Of a stretch of DNA of 64,000 bases, positions 12,701 through 28,010 are shown piece by piece. Origin of the DNA: Setophaga petechia (Eukaryota > Chordata > Aves > Passeriformes > Parulidae); the NCBI GenBank assembly GCA_024362935.1, contig JANCRA010000009.1, forward strand, positions 13,782,001 to 13,846,000, in the 5' to 3' direction. The notes under the pieces are model-generated. The model saw only the letters and a program-made list of their open reading frames with translations. It was not told the origin of the DNA and made no database searches. A program made the translations under genes and the position numbers. Numbering within the stretch: the first letter of the stretch is position 1; each line of letters starts with the position of its first letter.

Positions 12701-15700
12701 GAGCAGGGAGGAAACTGCTGTGGCTCTGCCTGCCCCACAAGTACCCTTTTGCTGGAGTGAGATTCAAAGAGCATGATGAGAGGTGGCAATATGAATTCAG
12801 GCTGTCTGCTACCCTTCCCAGCAGATTATCCTCCCAGCACAACCAAGCTGTTATCAGTCCCTGTATACAAGTGGCCCTGCTGGCGTCCAGTGTGCTCAGT
12901 GAGAAATTCCTCATTTTTAGAAGTGCAACTTGAAAATGCGTGCTTACTCCAAACTTCTCTAGGGATTTACATGGCTATGTGGGTTCTAGGCCGGAGCTCC
13001 CAGTGTGCTGAAAGAAGTTCTTGCCCTTGACATCTTGTAGCATCAAATAAATAAGACAAAACAAGAAATACGAGAATATAAGGAGTACTAGAAAAGATAT
13101 ATTATCAATTACTAAGAGTTGGCATTGACCAGAGCTTAGGTACATTAAAAAGGCAAAAAACCCCCAAACCCAAACTACTCAAAATGATGGGGTCTTAAGG
13201 TAACATTCTTCCTCCAACCAATTTCAACAGCAAGATTAGCCTGAGGATACTGTTTGCCTGATCTCCTTTCGCCCCATGATATGCATCTTAGAGGAGACCT
13301 GTGGACTAGGAAGCTGCAATCAGTATAATCACATTTTTATACAGAAACAATATGAATGGGAAATGAGAAGATCAGTAATCTTTTTGCTTAGAGAACATGC
13401 TAACTCCTCAGCAGAGGAAGCTGTACTTGAAGGCATTCCTACAGAAAGGGTTACACAAAGAGAGGAAATACAACAGCACAGGTGCCCATAGGATTTTGCC
13501 TAAAAGATGTTGGAGGGAAATAGTAAACTTTTAAGAAACATCTATTTCATAACAAATTTTAAATTACTTACATTTCCTCAGATGTACTTTCCTGCTGCCT
13601 GTGCAATCATTTTTGGCCATTAAAAGAAATAAAGACACCACATGAAATACAGCAAGTATCAGAACCTCAAGGACTTCATGCATAAAGAATCCATCCTGGG
13701 AAGCAGAAGCTATCATTATTTTAGTCCTTTATTTACTGTTTCCTAATGCAAAAAACCCCATGCTGCTCTCCAGCACCTCCGAACTCTGTGTTACCATTCT
13801 CACTCCTGTTAAATATGCAGCTGGGAGGTAATCTGCTTAGCAACCAGCACAAACATATTGCACCAGAGGAAAAGGAGGGCTCCTTGACAAGCAAACTTGG
13901 CTAGAAGCCAGCTAAAAGACCCAAAGGCACCTCAGTCAAATGTCTGTGTTTTCTGAATAAACTATAAATTAGTAAGAGGAACAGCAGGGACAGACTAAGT
14001 CAACAGTGATTTCAGGGCATACCCAAGCAGGTGAGACATTGCTCCTGCACACTGTTACTATGGCAGGTAGACAGAACTGATGAGAACTAGTTGGTTCTCA
14101 GTGCAGATTTTCCACTGTGCAATCTATGTAGCTGAAACAAATAGTTTGGCCTCCTGGTGCCCCTGAGTCACTGCAGCACAGTCCCTGCAGCAGCAGGGGT
14201 GGGCCCTCATCAAGAAGGTATCAGGTTGCCCTGGTATGGCCAGATGTATGTGGCATATGCTAAATGAGATGAATCATTCTGGGCTTTAAGAAATATTTCC
14301 ACAGCTGCACTGTGGAAAAAAATATTGGACTTGGGGTGCTCTTGATAAAAGCAACACAACAGAAGTGAAGGACCAAATTTAGACATCGTTTACAGTGTCA
14401 GACACGAAAAGGAGGAGCAGGGACTGAGGCTACTGACAGAGACAAAGACTTTGAGGATGTGGCTTCAAAGTCTTCCAAAGCCATCCAGTGCTACCTGGGC
14501 ATGACTCTCATGTTGTGCTTGCAGCTGTATACAGAGGAAAGATTGTGGGATAGGCAAAAACATCTCCACAGCAAGCAGCTGTCCCTCTGGCTCAAGCATG
14601 TCCCTCTAGCCCACTGGAGAATGTTGCTGAATTCTGCAAGAAATCACATCCCTGCACATGTTTCTCCACCGGATCCTTCCCCAGGACCTGTGAAGGCTTG
14701 GGCATTTTGTGCTTCCTGTCTTACAGAAGAGGAGGCAGCAAAACAAGACATGTAAGAACCCTTCACTGCAGCAGGGAGGACTGTAAGAAGATCCTCCGCT
14801 GCTCTTCAGGCTAGCCACTGAAAACATTCTCTCAGAATTTTATTCACATCATGTCAGAAGACCCAAGAACTTCAGTGGCAGTCTGGGGACATAATTGCAC
14901 GAAAACTCTCCTGAGAACTGACAAGATTCACCCTCACTCTGCAACATATGGTTGGAAATTTAAGAGAGGCTGGGACACCTCTAAGTAAAAATAATTGTCA
15001 AGGATGCAGCATATTCAGAATGAAAAAACATAAATTTTTGGACTCCATTCTGACAAAAGGTCAAGACAATAATGACTCTAATGAGGCAGAAAACATCTAG
15101 AAATGAGTCTTGGCTGCTTCAAATAGTATGTAAGGTAGATTAAGGCAGACCATATGTTCTGCTAGAATAAAACATATGCTTTAAAGGACAAATGATTCAT
15201 GAAGAGTTGGTTAAGTGGGATGCATCATGTGCAGGTACAGAAGTTCAGGATGCTGCTACTACAAACAACTGTCTGGGGGAAGATGGCAGCCCAGTACATT
15301 ATCTGTACATGGGGGTGAAAGAGACGACAAAATATACCAGAGTTGGGGGTGGCAGTATTGCAATCCAGTTTCTGAATATATTAACATGGAAAATACAATA
15401 TTACAGGAACTCTAGATGCTCACATAAATAATCTTTCCATTAATCTTCACTTGATTACAGTGACTGTTTTCATAACAAGAAAAACTCTATCTCTGATGTG
15501 CCATGTAGGACAAGAAATAATAGATTCAGCCTTCATGCATGCACAGCTAAAGATGAATAACAAATTTTGACGAGAAGTGCGCATCATCCATGATGACAAA
15601 CAGAAAGCTAACAGAGTGGAAAGCAGGCAGATCAAGAGTAACCAATGTCCATAGCTCATCTTTAAAGATAAGCCATGGCATTGGAATTTAAGGTATGGAT

Positions 15701-18700
15701 GGATCAGAGCTGACTCAATGGAGAGTAACAGTTTAGTTACCTGTACTACTCTCTTACTTTCTTTGTAGAAGATAAAACAAAAAATTGTTATGGGAAGTAA
15801 GAGAGGCCAATCCATTCTAAACAAACTAGGGAGTCACTGGCTTCACTAGTGACTTCAGGAGGAGGGACATGGCTCTGGGAGGCTTCTCTGACCATTCTGA
15901 GCCACATCTCCTGTTGCTAGAGCCACGAGTAGCTTGCACACAGGAAGAATTGCAAGTGCCAGGATCTGCATATCTGAATTTCTCTCCTTGAGATAAGATT
16001 CATCCATGCAATCACAGGTGTCTAAATGCCATTTTTAGACATCTTTATGCCCCTGTGACATCTGCATGGCATTGGAGACATCATATGGTCAAACAAGGTG
16101 GAGGAGAATTCCTGGGCTTTCCAAGTCAGCACAAGAAACCTACAGTCACACAACTGAATCCTCCTCAGAGCATCTTCCTTGTGTATTTTACTCAGACACT
16201 ATTCTTCAATATGTGTTCAATACAGCTCACCTATCTCATTTGTGATAGGAATCTTTTTTTGGACAAAAAAATCCTCCAAAACTCTGCAAAATTTTCCACA
16301 ACGAAAATATGTTTATTCTGAGAGTATAATAAACTGTCCTTCAGTCAAGGCCACCCTATCCAAACAAGTTCTTTCCCAACCAGGTTTTCTCAGACAGACC
16401 TTAGCAGGTGGCTGGAGAGCTGAACCTTTCAAGTTCATTTTATAGGGGAAACATGTCATTTTAATGCCTCTGACATGGCAGTGTTTTGTCCAGTGCAGAA
16501 GCAGCATCCTGTCTCTGGCACTCACAGGCAGATCTCCAAGGTTCACAGTCCTGATTTTTGTTTATGGTACTTTTAAAGGGCAGGGCTTTGTGGCACAGAA
16601 GCCCTGTTTATATTTCAGCTGCTTTAGAGGGCAAGATGTGACATGGAGTTCCATAATGCCCCTTGTGCTGTGGCTAGATCCCTAAGGCTCTTGCAAGGGA
16701 AGGGGCTGAACTTTCATTTATTCTGAACACAGTATGACTGACTTAAGGCAGTGTTGGAAGGAGCTGACTTTCTCTGAGTCAAGAAAAGCTCATGAGCATA
16801 CTGAGCTGGTCCACTTAACACAGAGTACCCTGCCTTACCTCTGGGTTCTGAGTTAGACCCTAGGAAAAACCAATAGTTTATCTGTATGTAAATATGCTCA
16901 CAGTTAAGCTCCCCTTTCTCTCCATAAGAATTCTCTATCCCAAAGTGCAGTTATTTGCAAACTAGCTTAAAGGGCGCATTCACTGCCAAAGCTTCTTATG
17001 GGAGAAGAAAGCAGGTTTATTTGCCCTTGACACAAGAGGTACATTTAATTTAGAATGACAGTCATGACTCTTGTGCTATGCAAGGTGGGTCAGTGCTCTC
17101 TGAGGAGGCTTTCAGCTCCACATGGTGCAAGAGCTACCTAACAGTGAGGACCACTGGTCTGACCTGTAGCCAAGGAGGAATCTCAAATGACCTTGTTGCA
17201 GTGGCATGGGAGGAGGATGATGTGATGTGTCTTCAGAGGAGGAAGGGCAATATTCAGGGCAGGTGTGGCCTTATTGCAGGTGTGGTCAGCAGCAGCTCAC
17301 CACAGGCAAGCACAGGTCATGGTGGGCTTTGCCTGCAGTGCCACGACCCAGTCCAGCACAGTCAGTTGCACTGGGGACCCGGAAAAAACCATTTTACCTC
17401 TCTAGAAATAGTTCTTGTTCACCCTGCAAAGTCTTCAGTATATGATAATTAGCAGCTGCCACCTGTTATGCAGCCCACCTTCCATACAGATGGGTTGATA
17501 AGGTGAACCCAAAATGCCTATCACCCCAAAAATCCAGGGCTCCTTCAGCTGTCTATGCAAACAGTATCACACTATGACAAGGCTGCTCCTTTCATCTCCC
17601 CCAGCAGCAGCTTGGGGTACTTCTTTGGCAAGGAAGCATCAGTGCTAAGAGGACTCAGGGACAGGGTGAGTGACATGTTTGGTCTTAAAATGTGCACGGA
17701 GCAGGTAAATGGGGTGTAGAAAACAAAAGAGCTTTTTAAGAAAACAGCAATGGATTTGGGGATGGACAGAAACCCAAAGAGTGCTGCTTCTGTGCAAGGC
17801 ACATCTCAGAAATGCCCTGATAGGATGTTTGAAATTAAATTGCTTAGATGGCAATTAATCGATTCACATGGCTGGACTACTGTAAACAAAACAAAACAAT
17901 AAATTCAACTTCTTTTCTTATTGCATTCTTTCATTTTAACTACCAAATATACCATTTGAAACATAGCGAAAGAACATTTAACTTGACAGTATCTCTCTAA
18001 GCACAGCTAGTTATGAGGCTAGATATTAAAATATCAAAATCTGATAAAAATATATACATATTATTACCAGTAACAAATAGTTTTTAACAACTTCATACAG
18101 TGGGGTTTATGATGACTTATACAGGTGCATTTATACCTATAAACACACCTCTACTGCTTCAGGAGAGATCTATACTAGACATTATATTATTTCATACATC
18201 ATAATTTTTTCCTCCCTCTCTGGAACAGAAAGAGTTCCTAGGTAAGGGGTCATAGAAAGGGATTGTGCTAGTGATACTAATAAAGCATTCAGAGACAGCA
18301 ATTGCCCTGAAATGCAGTGTAAGTCACATTAAGACCACCACTGTACCTCAAAGCAAGGAAAAACATTTACTTTTCTTCTGTACTATAGAGAAGATTGATA
18401 TTTGAAAAAAAGCTATTATTTGAGTTAAAATCTTTCAGGCCATCTCCAGTCAGTTTTCTTGTCACAGTATCTGATACCACTGCAAGTTTCAGCACACACA
18501 TTTCCTAGTAACTAAGCTACATTTAAAAAAGATCTTTTAAGGGCAGAGCTCACCCCCACTGTGTGTAGCACAGGGCTGTGCACCTCTCACAGAGCTTCTG
18601 GCTGGACAACACCATTTGCTCAGCTTGCTAGCAATGCTCATTAGCACTTGCAAAGTCCTGAGTATGTTCACAGGGTTCAAAAATCATTTGGATTAATAAA

Positions 18701-19270
18701 ATCCAAATCAACTCCCACATATGGCAGTGCAGAGCACAACTGGGTCACTAGATCTCCAGTGTGTGAATTCTTAAGTAATTATAAGTCCATGTTTAAGAGA
18801 TTAAGTAGCACTGTTCAAGGATTCAGAAGGATTTAAAATGCTGAGATATTTATCAGATAAATTATATATATAAATTTCAATTGTTTTCAGTGATGTATTA
18901 AATGCATGCAAAATCTTTCTCTAAGGTAGCTTCAGCTACAGTTCAAAATGAGGTAGGCTAACAAATGTATTTAGGACAATGAAAAAAAATAAAAGAATGT
19001 GGAAACAGGACCAAAGGCTTTATTCAGAATCCTTTGAAGAAAAGTCTCCTGTGTTTTTTAATCAGCAGTGTGCTGGTGCAAGTGCTGCATGTTCATAAAG
19101 TATTAGTACACCTTTTCTTGCACTGGGGTCCCTCTGGCATTGGGGAGGTTAAGCAACTGCTGGTATCAAATTATTTCATTGATTTCCACTAGTAACAACA
19201 TTACTGCATCTTAAATTACAGATAAACTGTTCCAATAGAGCAGAGAAGAAAACGAATAAATGTATCTTAT

Positions 19271-19352
19271 TAAAAAAAACAAAAAAAACCCCAAACTAAG
19301 CCCAAACACCAAACCACAAAAAAAACCCCAAACAAACAATAAAAAAGTAAAC
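19271..19352 (+). repeat. A/C-rich low-complexity tract
   Basis: Runs of A8 alternate with 'cccc' and 'caaac' units. The minus strand is correspondingly T/G-rich. No gene content. Confidence 0.85.
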
Positions 19353-20401
19353 ATGTGCGAGCCATTGGCAAGGTAAGATGTATAGATCAGCTTAATAACA
19401 ATTAGAATATTTTAACATTTTTAAATCAGATAGATAAACATGTGTTTACTCGGTGTGGCTGAGATGTGCTGTGGTTCAGCAAACAACACATTGCTAAGGA
19501 GAAGGTGGAACATCTAATGTACTCACTACTGCACAATAATTAAGAACAAATAATTTCCTGCAATTGCAGCTCATGCTGGGCAACCTCTCCTACAACCTCA
19601 TTTTACAGATACTCGTAGTTTTACTTTATTGAGTTGGTGAAGCGAGCTCTGGTTGGAGCAAGCAGCATATACTGGCTCTTCTTTTTTAAAATGCTCTGCT
19701 TTTCTTCTCTAATCCATCACTAAAATACACACATTTACCTGAATAGAACTTAAACTTGGATGCTCAGCTCCATTTACAGAAGGTTTTGAAGGTGAGAGGG
19801 AAGAGGATAAAGCACATTTCAAACTGTCATGCCTTCAACCTGCAAGAGACTGGAGCTGTAGGAGTTCAGCTGGGTGAATGCCATACCAAGAGCAGTCAGC
19901 ACATAAATACGAGACACACTGCTACAACTCGCATCTTGCAAGAAAAAGGACCAGTCTGGGGGGCAGTGCAGATCTTTTAGCGACTCCTCGTGGTACATCT
20001 CTCCAAGGAAAGGCTTGCAGACAGAGTGTTTGCCAGCCTTCACAAGGACTGGCTAGGGAGTTGGGGCCTTGGGTCATCTCCCTGGCTCTGCCTGTTCTCT
20101 GACTGGTATCCTTAGGCAAGTTTATATCAACTCTGAAAGATTTAATTTCCTTGACCTTGATAGGTGATTGACTTCCATTATGAAAAGTTTTACAAAGTGG
20201 GATTTATATTAGCTTTCTAATAACTAGTAACTAGTCTAGGTCAGGGAATCACACTCAGGCAAAGTAGAAGAAATCTAAAGGTAAGGAATAGAAAATTACC
20301 AGAAGTCTTTGAAAGGATGGCATAGGATAAAGCTGAAGCACATGGATAGATTCATTTCTACAGAGGGAGAAGAGATGAGACATGACAGGGGTCTTCAAAT
20401 A

Positions 20402-20459
20402 TGTATTAGGCAGATACAATTCTCTGCATGTGTATTGGGCAGAAGCAATTCTCTGCATC
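20402..20459 (+). repeat. 29-bp tandem duplication
   Basis: Two adjacent 29-base units, 'tgtattaggcagatacaatt...' and 'tgtattgggcagaagcaatt...', both continuing 'ctctgcat'. They differ at about four positions. A local duplication that is not recent. Confidence 0.9.
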
Positions 20460-23400
20460 CTCTTCAGAAAGAACAAGACAAGCAAGCATAAACTCTTGCA
20501 GGAGAAATATAGGTTACACATCATGAATTATTTTCAAAAAATACAAGGAAACAAGCTTCCTAGTCAAGGTCCATCCTTTACACATGTGATAAACAACAGT
20601 AGAGAAAATCTGCCCCAAACCATGCTCAGTGTTACTGATCATCCATCAAGAGCAAGGACCTCTCACCAGGCTGCCCTATTTTCAGTGAGCCTATGTCTCT
20701 GAACTCCTTGATAAAGCTTTGTGAAATGCCTTACATATATTCATTACCATTTTTAATGGGAAAAGTTCTTATCAAATAAGGTCTTTTCTGGCTGCATTCT
20801 GGCTATACTTCTACTTGTGCACTAGAGTATAGTACACATTAGGACCACATTTCTAGGCTCATGTCTTGTGGTCTATATGAAAGTACCTTTAATGTCTAAC
20901 TTCCAGCTTTGCTATTTTTTGATTAGCCTGCTCTAATTTCCCTGCAGTTCACATGACACAGTTCTCTCTGTGCAGTTTTAACAAGGAGGCAGCTTGGCTG
21001 CTGGTTCTGTAAAAAAGTCACCCATGGGATTAACTGAGCTCCAAGAAACTGCTTCATAAATTTGAATACTTTGATATGATAAATGCCAAAGCCAGCTTTA
21101 TAGAGATGAAGGACTGTATCTACTTCACTGCTGAAACACACCCATGGAAGTTCTCCCTCAACTCAGGAAGTCTGGAGGGGACATCATTGCTTTATATAAA
21201 AGCATAAATGCTCCTAAAACTTTCCCCAAGGAAGCAGAGCTTTGCTCCACTGGAGCTGAGAACAAGTGGCTAAGTGTGACTTTTTTTTCAGAACAATTCA
21301 GACATGGTCTTTTAGCATTATCATGCTCCCCCTGACATGGTTTTGGTGAACTTCTCGTCCAGTGCATTGTCCCCACAACTGGTGGTAATTTTCCCTGTTG
21401 TGGTCGCAGAAAGCCTGTCTCTGGGTCTCTGACCAAGTACCCTGGGACACAGCAGGTTCAGAGAGCTGAAGGCACCTGGACTTCAAATATCCCAGGTAAA
21501 CCTTCCAATATGCTCCAAGATGGCTCATGTGAAAGCTCATCTTTTCACAAGGCAGTGATCACAACACCTGCCTGCCTCCCAACAGTTTTCTAGAAGAAAA
21601 GAAATTATCATTTACCAACAGCTTTTGACAGAAATTTCTTTAGAAATATCAATGTATTAAATTTACTTAAGAGTTTTGTCCAAACTGAACAGGTTTGTCC
21701 ACCAAAAATAAAGATTTCTGTGTCTAGCTATATCATGCAACACAGAAATGCTAAAATCTGTCACCACACTGCATCCCTTCAGCCAGCAGGAAAGTGCAGG
21801 CAATTTTTACAGAATTGGTGGAGCTGGTACTAACACTACTGTATAGAGAGGCTCTCCAGATTTCAGCTAACTGGAGCTCTTTATGCAGCTGTAAATAGAT
21901 TAACCTTCAAGTGTGTAATAATATTTGTGGGGGCTTTTTTAAACAAAAGTGAGATATTTGAAAAAGTAGGTTGCTTTTTATCTGTTATTGTTGGAGTTCC
22001 CACTTGCAGTCACAGTGGAAACACCTTGTTCCCAAGTTCCCTGGATGATGTGAATTCCCAGCTGGTGCTGCAGCAGACTGCTGGAGACCTCTCCTTCCAA
22101 GGTATACGGCACTGACTAGGCCTTATGAAGCCAATGAAAACAATTATTCAAGTTAGTATGAGTGCAAGTGATCCTTAAGCCCTTAATACTCCCTGTATGT
22201 GTACTGTTTAATTCCCATGCATCACTCTGAGTCCTAGGAGAGTTTGCCTTGAAGCCCTGTGCTGAAAACCCCCTTGGCTCATGGACAGTTTAGGACTCTT
22301 GATGCAGGGTGGATGCCAGGGCCATTTCCAGCTAAACTCTCCCTTCCCATCTCTCAGCACTTGCAGATTGCTCTGAAAATTTTTATACCATGTATCCATT
22401 TCCTTTGAATCACTACCAGAAAAACTGCTTCATCTCCAGGACAATACTGCAAAAGAGAAGGGGAGAGTAAAACCTAAAGCCCCCCAGCCCTTACCAGATG
22501 AACAGCAATTTATATAAGGTGATTTGTTAATGTATCTTTGCTAAAATGTTGCCAGAATTGCATAGTTAAAAAACTGCTAAGCAGAATATTATGCTTCAAA
22601 AGTCCAAAGTTAATGGTGGCTTATTTATCTCCAGGTCTGCAAGCTAATGCTGATGAGAAGTTAAATTTAAATAAATTGATTCTAAGTGTAACCAAAATGC
22701 TGTAAATAACATACCACTTGCTATGCAGGAATATGCACTACATATTGGGGGACAAACACACAAAGTGCTGTACCAACCTAGTTTATTTTACTGCAGGAGG
22801 CTCCTACATCTCGTGTCCCACTCTCAAGGCAAAATTGTATTATTATTATCAGGTCCAATGCCAAGCCAAGGACAGGGATCAGGAAAGTTGAGAGTGTTTG
22901 GTCCTCAGCTGCACCCCTGGTGCAGTGGGATCCCCATATTCCAAGTGCTGCAGCTGAGAGGGTGAAATGTCCAAAGGTGCCAGCAGCTGGTTCCTCGCCC
23001 CCACACTCACAGGCAGAGGCAGCAGCACCTTGTTAGCCACAGGCAGAGTTTGTGCACACTCACAGAGCTAATGTGACTGAGCTTTTGACTGAGCAATTGT
23101 GTGAGCTTAGCCACCACAATTGGTTCGGCCAGCCCGAGCTGCCCATGTGAGATGCCAGCACACCTGGCCTGGCTCCAAGTGACACTGAGGGGACATTATG
23201 TCAAGCTGTGGGAGGACCTTGCATTGGCAATGGAAGTTGTAAAAACTTCAGAAATCCAAGTCTGGGGAAAACCCTGACTTCTTTACAGTCCACCCAGTGA
23301 AAAACATCTAAAAACTCCAGCAGAGCTTTCTTCCCCAATCAACTTCCCTCTAAAATACCTATACAGTGAGATAAACTTTCAAACAAGCATGCAGTGTTTT

Positions 23401-25774
23401 CCTGGAAGCATTATCAAAGCTAATTGCATAAAGATTTCATTAGTTAATTACAAACTGCAAAAAAAAAGCAGGGTGAAGCTTTGTGCCTGCTGTAGTAGAG
23501 GCAAATGTTGCCACAATTCTTATTTAGCACCAATCTTCCACATCATCACTGCGTGCCATGCAAGTGATGGGCAGCACCCACCAGAGAGGGAGCTCCCTGT
23601 CTAAAGCCATGAGGGAAAACAGCAAAATAGAGATAGTTGGAATTAAACACTAACAGAATGGCCACATTTAAAGAACTATAAACTGGCATTATAAAGTATT
23701 TTAGCAGGATAATCACTCCAAATATCTGGCTATATGGGCAGGGGAGAAGTCATAAATGGACCTCGCTGCTTTGCTTCAATCCTGCCAAGATGCTTCCCAC
23801 CACCCTGGCAAAGTGCAGGCACCACCTTGACATCTGCTGAGACACCACTGAGGGAAACATCCACCATCCACCCAATTAAAAAGAAAAACAAAATCAAAAA
23901 TTACAGTTATAAAACTGTAGGCTCCATGAAAAAGTCAGTCTGATTTAAAATATACAAATCTTTCATGTTTTAAGCTAGTTTTACTAGTTGGGCTGTTTTT
24001 TAAACATGATAGCTGGCATGCTTCAAAGTGGGGAGTACCAAACAAATCATAGCTGCAAATTGTTTACCGTGACAGCCCACAGTTTTATCTTCCAGCTGTC
24101 ACTGATAGCAAGTTTCTATCACTTAGTGAGCAGCTTGGAGGCTTTTCTCAATTAATCTGAATTTTTCATCTGCAGGTACTTTTGATTCACACAATGGGTG
24201 GAGAGATGGCAGTTCAGGAGTGCACACATTCCCCCAAGCCATCACAACTGAACTCCAGAGCAGGACTGTTGGTAAGCCATGCATAATTCAGCACATTTCT
24301 TAGAGCAACTATCGCTCTGCCAAAGAAGTGGCACTGACTTGTGCACACAAGAGACAGTTTCTTAGCATCAGCTTTTTTCTTTTAAATTTTCTTGCATCTT
24401 TCCTTCAGGTTTGAGCTTTTTTAAATGACACCTTTTTAAAATACATCTTAGACATTTTTAGAACATACTTCCAAACTATTCTTTGGAAGGCATACAGAGA
24501 CCATGACGCTACCTCCTATTCCTCTTTCCCACACAGTTTGACAGTGTACAGGCCTGTTCTGTATCTAAATTTACAAGCTGTGACAAGTGATAAATATCCT
24601 AATTCTAAAACACTATTGTGTACCTCTGAGACAATTAAAATTCCTTAGATACCTAGATGCAGTACATAATACATTTAGTCAACATTAGAACATGTCAGAG
24701 AAGGAATGTTTTATTCCAAGACACTTCCAAGCATCTAAAAATAGGCTTTCAGTTTAAATTAAAGTATTGTAATAACATTCATTGGGAAATCCCCTTTGCT
24801 CAGATTACAAAAGTAATGTTAACTCATAGGTTGTCTCACGTGCAGTAAGAAGTGAACAGAAGAGTTTATAAAAAACAGCAAATAAATTATATATTCTTAT
24901 TTTTAGGGGAAAAAAATCTGGTTAAAAGTGATGTATTTTTAATTCTGTCATTTAAACCCAAAAAATCATGCAATGCACTTGAGGGCACAGACTGAACTCC
25001 AGCCCACACTATTCCATACAGTTTAGCAGCAGAGGAAGACAATACAAGGGTTTCCAAGGTTTGGCCATAAGATGTTTTGATTGAGACATGCCATCAGCAT
25101 TCCTCACTCAGTTTTGCTCAGTTGCTCTGGAGGTTGTGCACACCTTTCCAGAAATGGCTGGCAGGAGCACAGTGTAACTGCAATGCGTGATAGACAGGAA
25201 ATTAATCACTGACTGAACTTCAATATTTCACCTAATAATCTTAATCAGGGCACCAGAAATGCACAGTATTTCTGAGGTGTATGGCAGTGGTAGGAGACAA
25301 CTCATCTACCTTAATTTAACTTCTTTCTCTGTTTATAGGGGTGGGGTAGAAGGGTGTCTCAGACTCTTCTCTGCAAATTAGAAATTTTCTTTCTTTGTGG
25401 TAGTTTAATTAAGGACTATAATGGAATTCATCTTCTTTGAGAGACTTACTTTAAATAAGAAAACAAATAGAAAAGACTGGTGTCACGTTCAGCTGGAGAA
25501 GGGTTTGTGACATGCAAAAACAAACGGATCTGGCCTGGTTTTGTCTCACCAAGGATCACTGTGCAGCATCAGTGCTGCTGGAAGTTGGTGCTGGCATCAG
25601 TGCAGCAGCTGGCCAGTGTATGCATCCATCTCCCTTGTGTTCTGGTTCACAGTTTTTACCTTTTTACAAGAAACACACACTGCTCAATGCCTAGTGGCCC
25701 AATGCAGGTAGTGTGCACTAAAACAGCAGAGCACCCTTTTATGACTGGCTGGTGAATCAGCACACAGGGAGTGA

Positions 25775-25856
25775 CGTGCCCCGTGCTGAGACAAACCCCA
25801 CCGACGCACGATCCGATATCGAGGTTTATGTGGGAGCACTGACAGCTCTTCCAACG
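25775..25856. other. Isolated CpG cluster in intron
   Basis: Eight CpG dinucleotides lie in 82 bases, within surrounding DNA where CpG is rare. No coding match to MTUS2 appears in any minus-strand frame. It may be a small regulatory element or a piece of relatively young inserted DNA. Confidence 0.4.
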
Positions 25857-28010
25857 AGGTCCAGTTCCCACCTCTGAATAAGAGCACTTTTTTCTCTCAT
25901 CCTAAATGTTCACATTTCTGGGTAAGTATTTCTGACTGCTTAGCCTGCTATGGAAGTAGTGATGGCAATTTACACTGTGTCAAGGCACATGAGCAGATCA
26001 TGAAGTTGGGAAGCGCATATATTAAAGATTTACAGCATGTAGCCCAGCTTAAGTGACTCCTTGCCACAGGGAACAGAGAGTCATAGGCACGTGTGTAAAC
26101 CACAGAAATGGCAGCACCTTTTTCCTCCAACTCTACCAATTCCTCAGGTAGACCCTTAAAGCTGCCCTATGGGAAGCATGCTACCATTTCCTGGGCTCAT
26201 TTCCAAGGGACTGAGCGTCTGCTACTGCTGATGGTGGTGTCACTGATGTCCTGTGTGCCAAAAGCCCACAGTTTCCAATAACTCCCACCATGGAGGAAAA
26301 GACTGTGCAATTGTTCCTGTTTTATTCAGCTTACTGCTCTTGGTTGGAGGGTCTCGTTCTGCCAGTGGTGGTTTTACTTGTTTCAAACTTTAATCAGCTT
26401 TCTTCTAGCATTTAAATTAACTCTGGAAGTCCCAAGTTGAAAGCCTATGGTCTCACACTTGTTACAAGACAAAGAACCACTAAATTATGCCTCATGTAAT
26501 CTTATCCAGGCCTCTACAGATTGCCAAGCAGCAAGCCAGAAGGAAGCTGTTTAAACTGCAATTTTCAAGTTCTTGGATAACAACTAACAGACTCATGGCA
26601 ATAACGAAAGCTGCAAAAGATGCTAATCCTTCCTTTTTTTCAGATATTCTTAAAAGCACCTGGAAGACTTACATAAATGACCTCAATTTTAACCTGTTTA
26701 GTTTAGAGTGATGGAAAAAATGTCATGAGTGATACGCCAGCCCAACCTCTACATGGAAAAAGTTTTTCCTCTAAAAATAGTGCTGCACTCTTTTGGCTGC
26801 AACACTTCTCACACTACTAAATTAGAATTCACAAGTCTTCTGCAGGATTCCTAATGGGATCAAAGATTAGAAACATCTTTGAAGTTTGTCTTCCTTTGCT
26901 CTGCTGTTAATACATACCTGCACTAATCCACATGGTTCTCCTCAACTAATCAGTCACTCTCCCTCCCAAAAGGGACAGTTTACAGGCTTTTCCCAAATCC
27001 CCAATTGTTTGTGTTCATTATCCACACTTCATTTTGCAAGAGCATACCATTTTGTTAATTGATTTTTCATGTTCTATAAAGAGGACAGTTTTGTTTTCTG
27101 AAACTTTTTGGTCTAAATGAGATTTTCCAGTCATATTTACAGTACTTGTAACTTTGGTCCTGTTTATTGCTGGCAAGGCAACTGGATTGAACTGTGTGTG
27201 TGACAAATTCACAACACTTTACTTTTGATTACAGCTGTTAATAATATGATTGCAAGGAGATCATCTCAGTTTCACTTTTTAAATTTAGTCCTTGTTGAGA
27301 GACATCAAAGAAACACTGAATCTCAAGCTTATTTGCTTCTTGTTTAGGAAAACAAGCTAAAAGCCTCATTGACCCTAAGCAGAAATCACACAAGGCAAAA
27401 CATAATTTAAAAAATACTTTCAAAATTTACACAACTACAAACTGTTACACAGGTATTTCTCTTTGTCTCATTGTGACTCAAAGTTGGCTCATAACTACCA
27501 TATCAAACTTCTTGTATTTTCAAATTAATACTTATTCTTGGGGGGGGAAATTATCTTTGGAAGAAAGCCTATTATCATAGAGTCTGTAATGATTTTTGTC
27601 ATTGACAGTAATGGGTTCAGTCAGACAACTGTTTGATTTACTTAAAGATTTCAAAACCAGAATGCCTCACTGTGCTCACTGGCTTCAACCTCACAGACAA
27701 TACAAAATGCAGAATTGCACCAGAAGCAATATGTGGTGCTTTTTGAAGATGTATCTTTTTAGAGCTGAATGCATCTAGATTACCACAGGCTTGAATTTCA
27801 GAAAGCACATAAACTGGAGATGAAGTCAGTGGAATACACCAGTGATAAGCCCCACAGCTAGACATCCAAAATTAACCCTTTTTAAATATTGATATATAAA
27901 CTGAAATGAAATGCATGAGAGAGACACGGTGAAGCAGAAAGTTTCTCTAAAGTTTCTCATACTTCATTAGTGGGAGACTGAAGATTTTTACTGAGATTCC
28001 TTTAGAAGGC

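Noticed and set aside
15447..15824. Minus-strand 125-codon hydrophobic open frame
   Set aside because: Its composition is that of AT-rich intron, with no family resemblance, no splice sites and no supporting neighbours.
27573..27583. 'atcatagagtc' as a CR1 terminus
   Set aside because: The following sequence does not continue as CR1. A chance match.
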